Source of the DNA: Bacteroidota bacterium
GTDB lineage: Bacteria > Bacteroidota > Ignavibacteria > UBA10030 > UBA8401
Length of the DNA stretch: 64,000 nt
Direction: 5' to 3'
Assembly: GCA_041658205.1 (NCBI GenBank)
Contig: JBBAAO010000001.1
Coordinates: 1,984,001 to 2,048,000, forward strand
A program made the position numbers and the translations under genes. This document shows, one piece after another, positions 60,353 to 64,000 of this stretch (its first letter is position 1; every line of letters begins with the position of its first letter). Below the pieces are notes generated by a model, which saw only the letters and a list, made by a program, of their open reading frames with translations, did no database searches and was not told the DNA's origin.

Positions 60353-61722
60353 CCTGTCTGGCTTGGTTGGTCTGGCTGTTGTCCGCCTGGTATAGTCCCT
60401 TCCTGGAGTTCCTGGCCTCGGAGTTCGCTTTCGGTCGACACTGCCAAATGACCCTCCGCGTCTTCCGTCGAAATTGTCGGTTCGCTTTCTGTCTGTTGAA
60501 CGACCGGATGTTCCAAATCGATCGCGCGGTTTTCCGGATTTTCCAAATCGGTCATTCGGCTTTCCGGAACGTCTGTCGTCAAAGGAACCTGTTCGTCTAT
60601 TGTCTGGTTTTCCGGTTCGCTTACGCTCAAATGAACTTCCTGTACTTCCGGTTCGCTCAGGTTTGTCAAATCTGTCGGACTTGAAACGAGAGGTTCCTCC
60701 GGTTGTACCGAATTTTGATCCTGGCCTTCGGAAACGTTTGTCTCCAAATGATCCTGTTCGACTATCACTGGAAGCACCGCTTCGTTTTCGTGGAGCGCCG
60801 CTTCGTTCGGTTGATCGACCTCTATCACCCCCGTCATTTCGTCTGTTACCAAATTGCTTTCTGATGATCGTTCTCCTTCTTCAATGTTTTTATTTTCCAC
60901 GGGAATCGGCGTTTGTTCCGTTTCCGCTTCCTGTTTCTCCTTGCGCCGATTCTCTTCTTTCACTTCATCCGGTACCTTGATTTTCGGTCCTCGCTGCGGT
61001 TTGTTTTTGGATCCTTCATTTCCATCCAACTTCTTTTCCAGATCTTCTTTGAACTCCAACTCCTGCTGTTCGGCAAGAAGGCGGCGGTCAACTTCCAATT
61101 CTGTTTCATTAATCAATTCTGATATCTCACGCGGTTTCGGCAAATCAGTAAGATCATTGAGTCCAAAATGTTCCAAAAATTTTTGCGTAGTACCGTACAA
61201 TAATGGACGACCTGGAGTATTTGCCCGACCGGTGATGTGAATGAGATCTTTCTCCAACAATGCGTTAATGATATAATCGACATTCACACCGCGAATAAAT
61301 TCAACTTCTCCTTTAGCGATCGGCTGTTTATAAGCGATGATTGCAAGTGTTTCCACTGCCGTCGGGGATAAACGACGGCGTGCTTTTTCTTTCGCAAGTT
61401 TTCCAACCCAGGATGAAAATTGTTCTTGAGTGGCGTATGTAAACCCGCCGGCAATTTCGATGATACGAAATCCGCTCCCCATTTTGCCATATCCCCGATT
61501 TAGATCAGCAACGGCTTTACGGATAATCTCTGCATTCACAATAAGATGTTCAGCGGGAGGCAACTCCTTGTTCACATCGTCCGTTATGGCACGAAGGAAC
61601 CGCACCGTCATCGGCTCATCACTGGCAAAGATGAGTGCTTCGATGATGTTCTTCAACTCGGTCGAAACAACGATTTCTTCCATTATTCCTTCCGCTTTGA
61701 TCTCTGCTTGTGCTTCACTCAT
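60298..61722 (-). CDS. scpB: Segregation and condensation protein B with long acidic tail
   Basis: 474 residues. The first 200 are the two winged-helix domains of ScpB (LKNIIEALIFASDEPMTVRF, AYKQPIAKGEVEFIRGVNVD, RPLLYGTTQKFLEHFGL). With ScpA it forms the kleisin complex on SMC. The rest, about 260 residues, is a disordered tail rich in Glu, Pro, Ser and Thr with degenerate 'SEPE' and 'ENPENR'-type repeats. It ends in a basic, aromatic helix (GWSKWKSKVKTFFQKLFA). Typical ScpB lacks such a tail. Confidence 0.92.
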   Translation of the reverse strand: MSEAQAEIKAEGIMEEIVVSTELKNIIEALIFASDEPMTVRFLRAITDDVNKELPPAEHLIVNAEIIRKAVADLNRGYGKMGSGFRIIEIAGGFTYATQEQFSSWVGKLAKEKARRRLSPTAVETLAIIAYKQPIAKGEVEFIRGVNVDYIINALLEKDLIHITGRANTPGRPLLYGTTQKFLEHFGLNDLTDLPKPREISELINETELEVDRRLLAEQQELEFKEDLEKKLDGNEGSKNKPQRGPKIKVPDEVKEENRRKEKQEAETEQTPIPVENKNIEEGERSSESNLVTDEMTGVIEVDQPNEAALHENEAVLPVIVEQDHLETNVSEGQDQNSVQPEEPLVSSPTDLTNLSEPEVQEVHLSVSEPENQTIDEQVPLTTDVPESRMTDLENPENRAIDLEHPVVQQTESEPTISTEDAEGHLAVSTESELRGQELQEGTIPGGQQPDQPSQTGWSKWKSKVKTFFQKLFA

Positions 61723-61767
61723 ACGTTTCTTCTCCGATTGTGATCGGTCCGAACGGTTAATGATAAA

Positions 61768-62529
61768 TTAATATGTTGAATCGGGCAATACGATCGCTGT
61801 TGCGTCGCTCACCTTGATAATCGTAATATCGGTATACGGATCGTATTGGTTGATGGCAATAATATTCTGTTTCATCAATTCCAGGATTGCTATAAACGTC
61901 ACCACAATGCGGATTTTTTCGTTCATCGAAAACACAATGTCAAAAAAAGATACCTCTTTTTTGTCTTTGAAGAAATTTACAATGAACTGCATCTGTTCAT
62001 CAAGCGATACGTTTAATTTGTTGATCTCGTGTACATGTTTGCGGGGCATTTTGTTCACTGCAAACTGAAATGCTGCAATCAGATCAAACAACGTCACGTC
62101 ACGGATAATATCATCGTCATTTTCTTCTTCGATAACTATGGGATCGTGCTCAAAATTGCCGCGATACGCCAATTTTTTATGCTGTATCTGCCTGCGCTCA
62201 AGTTCTTCCGCCATCTCTTTCCAGCGCTTATATTCCAACAGCCGACGAACAAGTTCCGCGCGTGGATCGAACTCCTCTTCTCCTTCACCGTCTGGGCGCG
62301 GCAGCAGCATCTGCGCTTTTATCTGCATCAACTCCGCCGCCGTCACAATAAACTCTCCGGCAATATCCAGATTCAATTCCTGCAGATATTGAAGGTATTG
62401 CAAAAACTCTTTTGTAATTTTCGCTATTGGAATATCATAAATATCCAATTCATCTCTTTTAATAAAAAAGAGAAGAAGATCCAGTGGGCCTTCAAAATCT
62501 GATAATTTTACTCTGTATGCTTTATCCAT
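61768..62529 (-). CDS. scpA: Segregation and condensation protein A
   Basis: 253 residues. The kleisin N-terminus (VKLSDFEGPLDLLLFFIKRD, DIPIAKITKEFLQYL) and the Ala/Met-rich helix AAELMQIKAQMLLPRP are characteristic. The C-terminal winged helix (VSFFDIVF, VVTFIAILELMKQN) binds the SMC head. It is 45 bases upstream of scpB, so the two form one unit downstream of trpS. Confidence 0.95.
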   Translation of the reverse strand: MDKAYRVKLSDFEGPLDLLLFFIKRDELDIYDIPIAKITKEFLQYLQYLQELNLDIAGEFIVTAAELMQIKAQMLLPRPDGEGEEEFDPRAELVRRLLEYKRWKEMAEELERRQIQHKKLAYRGNFEHDPIVIEEENDDDIIRDVTLFDLIAAFQFAVNKMPRKHVHEINKLNVSLDEQMQFIVNFFKDKKEVSFFDIVFSMNEKIRIVVTFIAILELMKQNIIAINQYDPYTDITIIKVSDATAIVLPDSTY

Positions 62530-62542
62530 TGTCGGTTATGTG

Positions 62543-63553
62543 CTATCCGATCTTCATCACTTGACGCACTTCCTGCATTGTTTCATTCGCAATTCTTTTG
62601 GCACGGGCTTCCCCATCATGCAACACAAATTTTACTTCTACAGGATTATTCTCGTAGTATGCACGTTTCTCACGAAACGGAGCCAGGGTTTCCGCAATCT
62701 TTAAAGAACAATTTTTTTTGCAGTCAACACATCCCAAAGCACCTGACTCACATCCTGTTCGAATTTCCGGTACTTCGGTAGGATTAAATTTTTGGTGATA
62801 CGAAAAAACAACGCAAACATCCGGTCTGCCCGGATCGTTCTTACGAACTTTGAGTGTATCAGTGACCGCAGTCCGCATTCTCTTTTGAATCTCATCCGGT
62901 GAATCAGAAAGCAAAATTGTATTTCCCAGCGACTTGCTCATCTTTTGATTTCCATCAAGTCCGGCAAGGCGCGCAAATTTTGTCAGTTTCGGTTCGGGTT
63001 CCGGGAAAACTTGTTTATCCGCTGTCTGTTTGGCGGATCCCCACTGAAGGTTAAATCTTCGGGCTATCTCTCGTGTGATTTCAATGTGCGGAACTTGATC
63101 TTCTCCCACAGGAACAACTTCTCCTTTGTAGAGAAGAATATCTGCCGATTGCAACACAGGGTATCCAAGATGTCCATACACCACTGAATCCATATTCAGA
63201 TCGCGGATCTGGTCTTTTAATGTAGGATTTCGTTCCAATCGTGCAGTAGTGATGAGCATAGAAAAAATTAAATGAAGCTCAGCATGCTCTTTGATTTGTG
63301 ATTGACGAAAGATGGGACTTTTTTCAGGATCGATTCCTGCCGCAAGCCAATCGATTACCATATCAATGGAGTTCTGATACAATTCGTTCGTATCAAGATT
63401 CGTCGTTAACGCATGATAATCTGCTATCAGATGATAATTGTCGTATTCGTTTTGTAAGGCAACCCAATTTTCCAATGCGCCAACCAGATGACCGATGTGG
63501 AGTTTCCCAGTCGGACGCATACCGCTTAATATTCTCTTTTTTTTGGTATTCAA
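62543..63553 (-). CDS. trpS: Tryptophanyl-tRNA synthetase with Fe-S-type Cys cluster
   Basis: 336 residues. The HIGH motif is GKLHIGHLVGAL and the KMSKS motif is GNQKMSKSLGN. Near the C-terminus four cysteines occur as C-x20-C-x6-C-x2-C (CESGALGCVDCKKNC region), close to the C-x22-C-x6-C-x2-C motif that holds a [4Fe-4S] cluster in Thermotoga TrpRS. It starts the trpS-scpA-scpB-rluB series. Confidence 0.95.
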   Translation of the reverse strand: MNTKKKRILSGMRPTGKLHIGHLVGALENWVALQNEYDNYHLIADYHALTTNLDTNELYQNSIDMVIDWLAAGIDPEKSPIFRQSQIKEHAELHLIFSMLITTARLERNPTLKDQIRDLNMDSVVYGHLGYPVLQSADILLYKGEVVPVGEDQVPHIEITREIARRFNLQWGSAKQTADKQVFPEPEPKLTKFARLAGLDGNQKMSKSLGNTILLSDSPDEIQKRMRTAVTDTLKVRKNDPGRPDVCVVFSYHQKFNPTEVPEIRTGCESGALGCVDCKKNCSLKIAETLAPFREKRAYYENNPVEVKFVLHDGEARAKRIANETMQEVRQVMKIG

Positions 63554-63599
63554 AAAAATCTCGTTCCTTAAAATAATCGTTTCATGTTTCAGGATTCAC

Positions 63600-63643
63600 G
63601 ATTCAGGGTTCATAACTGAATCTTGCATCATGAAACCTGAATC
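63600..63643. repeat. Inverted repeat built from gattca units
   Basis: A 14-base pair (gattcagggttcat / atgaaacctgaatc, one mismatch) with a 16-nt loop lies between the HNH gene and trpS. More gattca units occur inside and next to it (from 63580). It could form a terminator-like hairpin for the HNH gene, but no T-run follows it on the minus strand. Confidence 0.5.
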
Positions 63644-63649
63644 AGTTTT

Positions 63650-64000
63650 TTAGTGCATGAACAAATACGGTTTCCACCGGTCGTCCATATTCCCGACAAA
63701 ATGACGAATGAAGGTAACATGATTCGGTTTCATTGGCAGCCGCATCAACGGCATCCCGGCTTCTTCCGGAGTACTATCTCCTTTTCTATTGTTACACTTC
63801 ACACACGCAGCTACAAGATTCTCCCATGCATCTTCTCCCCCTTTTGAACGAGGCTGAACATGGTCCATTGTCAGCGGCATATCACCTCTTCCGCAATATT
63901 GACAGCGGTGACCGTCGCGACGAAGAATATTCTTTCGTGAAAGAATAATTTTCTTATAGGGCACCCGAACAAACGCAGAGAGACGAACAACGCTTGGGAA
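63650..64000 (-). CDS. HNH endonuclease, 5' end cut by window edge
   Basis: The frame stays open to the window edge (FPSVVRLSAFVRV before PYKKIILSRK), and those residues match the usual family sequence, so a GTG start at 63964 is not the true start. The HNH core is CQYCGRGDMPLTMDHVQPRS followed by NLVAACVKCNNRKG, with two CxxC zinc pairs. This is a chromosomal HNH type common in Bacteroidetes and other phyla, without a firm cellular role. Confidence 0.85.
   Translation of the reverse strand, partial: FPSVVRLSAFVRVPYKKIILSRKNILRRDGHRCQYCGRGDMPLTMDHVQPRSKGGEDAWENLVAACVKCNNRKGDSTPEEAGMPLMRLPMKPNHVTFIRHFVGNMDDRWKPYLFMH

Noticed and set aside
60474..60980. Plus-strand open frame of 168 codons rich in Pro, Arg and Ser
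   Set aside because: It lies opposite the acidic tail of scpB. Its composition is the complement of the Glu-rich codons, and it has no start signal or family match.

Overview
The window looks like a chromosomal segment from a member of the Bacteroidota/Ignavibacteriota branch of the FCB group. Supporting signs are a secreted subtilase with a type IX secretion (T9SS) type A C-terminal sorting domain, two outer-membrane TonB-type receptors with carboxypeptidase-regulatory N-domains, a YbeY whose third metal ligand is Asp as in Bacteroidetes, and many lipoproteins with acidic residues after the lipidated Cys. Clear Shine-Dalgarno sequences (for example before the pilin and the subtilase) and a 'MGQQQ' type IV pilin argue for an Ignavibacteria-like lineage rather than a classical Bacteroidia. 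This placement is inference from protein features. Every gene I accept, about 50 of them, is on the minus strand, so transcription runs from high to low coordinates.

Reading right to left (5' to 3'): 64000-56501 is housekeeping: a truncated HNH nuclease, trpS (with an Fe-S type Cys cluster), scpA, scpB (with a very long acidic tail), a pseudouridine synthase, malQ and a PBP4-type dacB. A four-helix-bundle (S23/IVP) gene enclosed by inverted repeats sits between dacB and lysS. 54417-42789 is the most unusual region: a nine-gene, almost gapless operon with six paralogous small lipoproteins, a 1,185-residue CHRD-domain secreted protein, an Ig-like lipoprotein and a TonB-type outer-membrane receptor. 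I regard this as the best candidate for an undescribed surface system.

42672-31361 returns to housekeeping: a CtpA-type protease, a DUF3108 protein, gamma carbonic anhydrase, an MBL hydrolase, ybeY, smg, topA, a Xer recombinase, hpf, hprK, an M23 peptidase and a DUF2795 protein. 31292-23460 holds an Omp85 protein, holB, metG, hldD, an SMR exporter and a deoxyhypusine-synthase-like enzyme. 23336-13398 holds an M20 dipeptidase, an Oar-like receptor, an ENPP-type phosphodiesterase, a cobalamin adenosyltransferase and secA.

13405-10767 pairs a small protein that resembles a free-standing subtilase propeptide with a T9SS-type subtilase. The subtilase sorting domain carries an in-frame insertion of a GC-rich mini-repeat. 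9143-1 is a type IV pilus locus: two TMTC-like membrane-TPR proteins (possible glycosyltransferases), a candidate sigma-54 promoter, three tandem atypical pilins with an internal terminator, pilC, pilB and a truncated pilin-like gene. No rRNA, tRNA, CRISPR array, transposase or replication origin was seen. The only intergenic gap over 300 bases is 9144-9487, which holds an inverted-repeat element.
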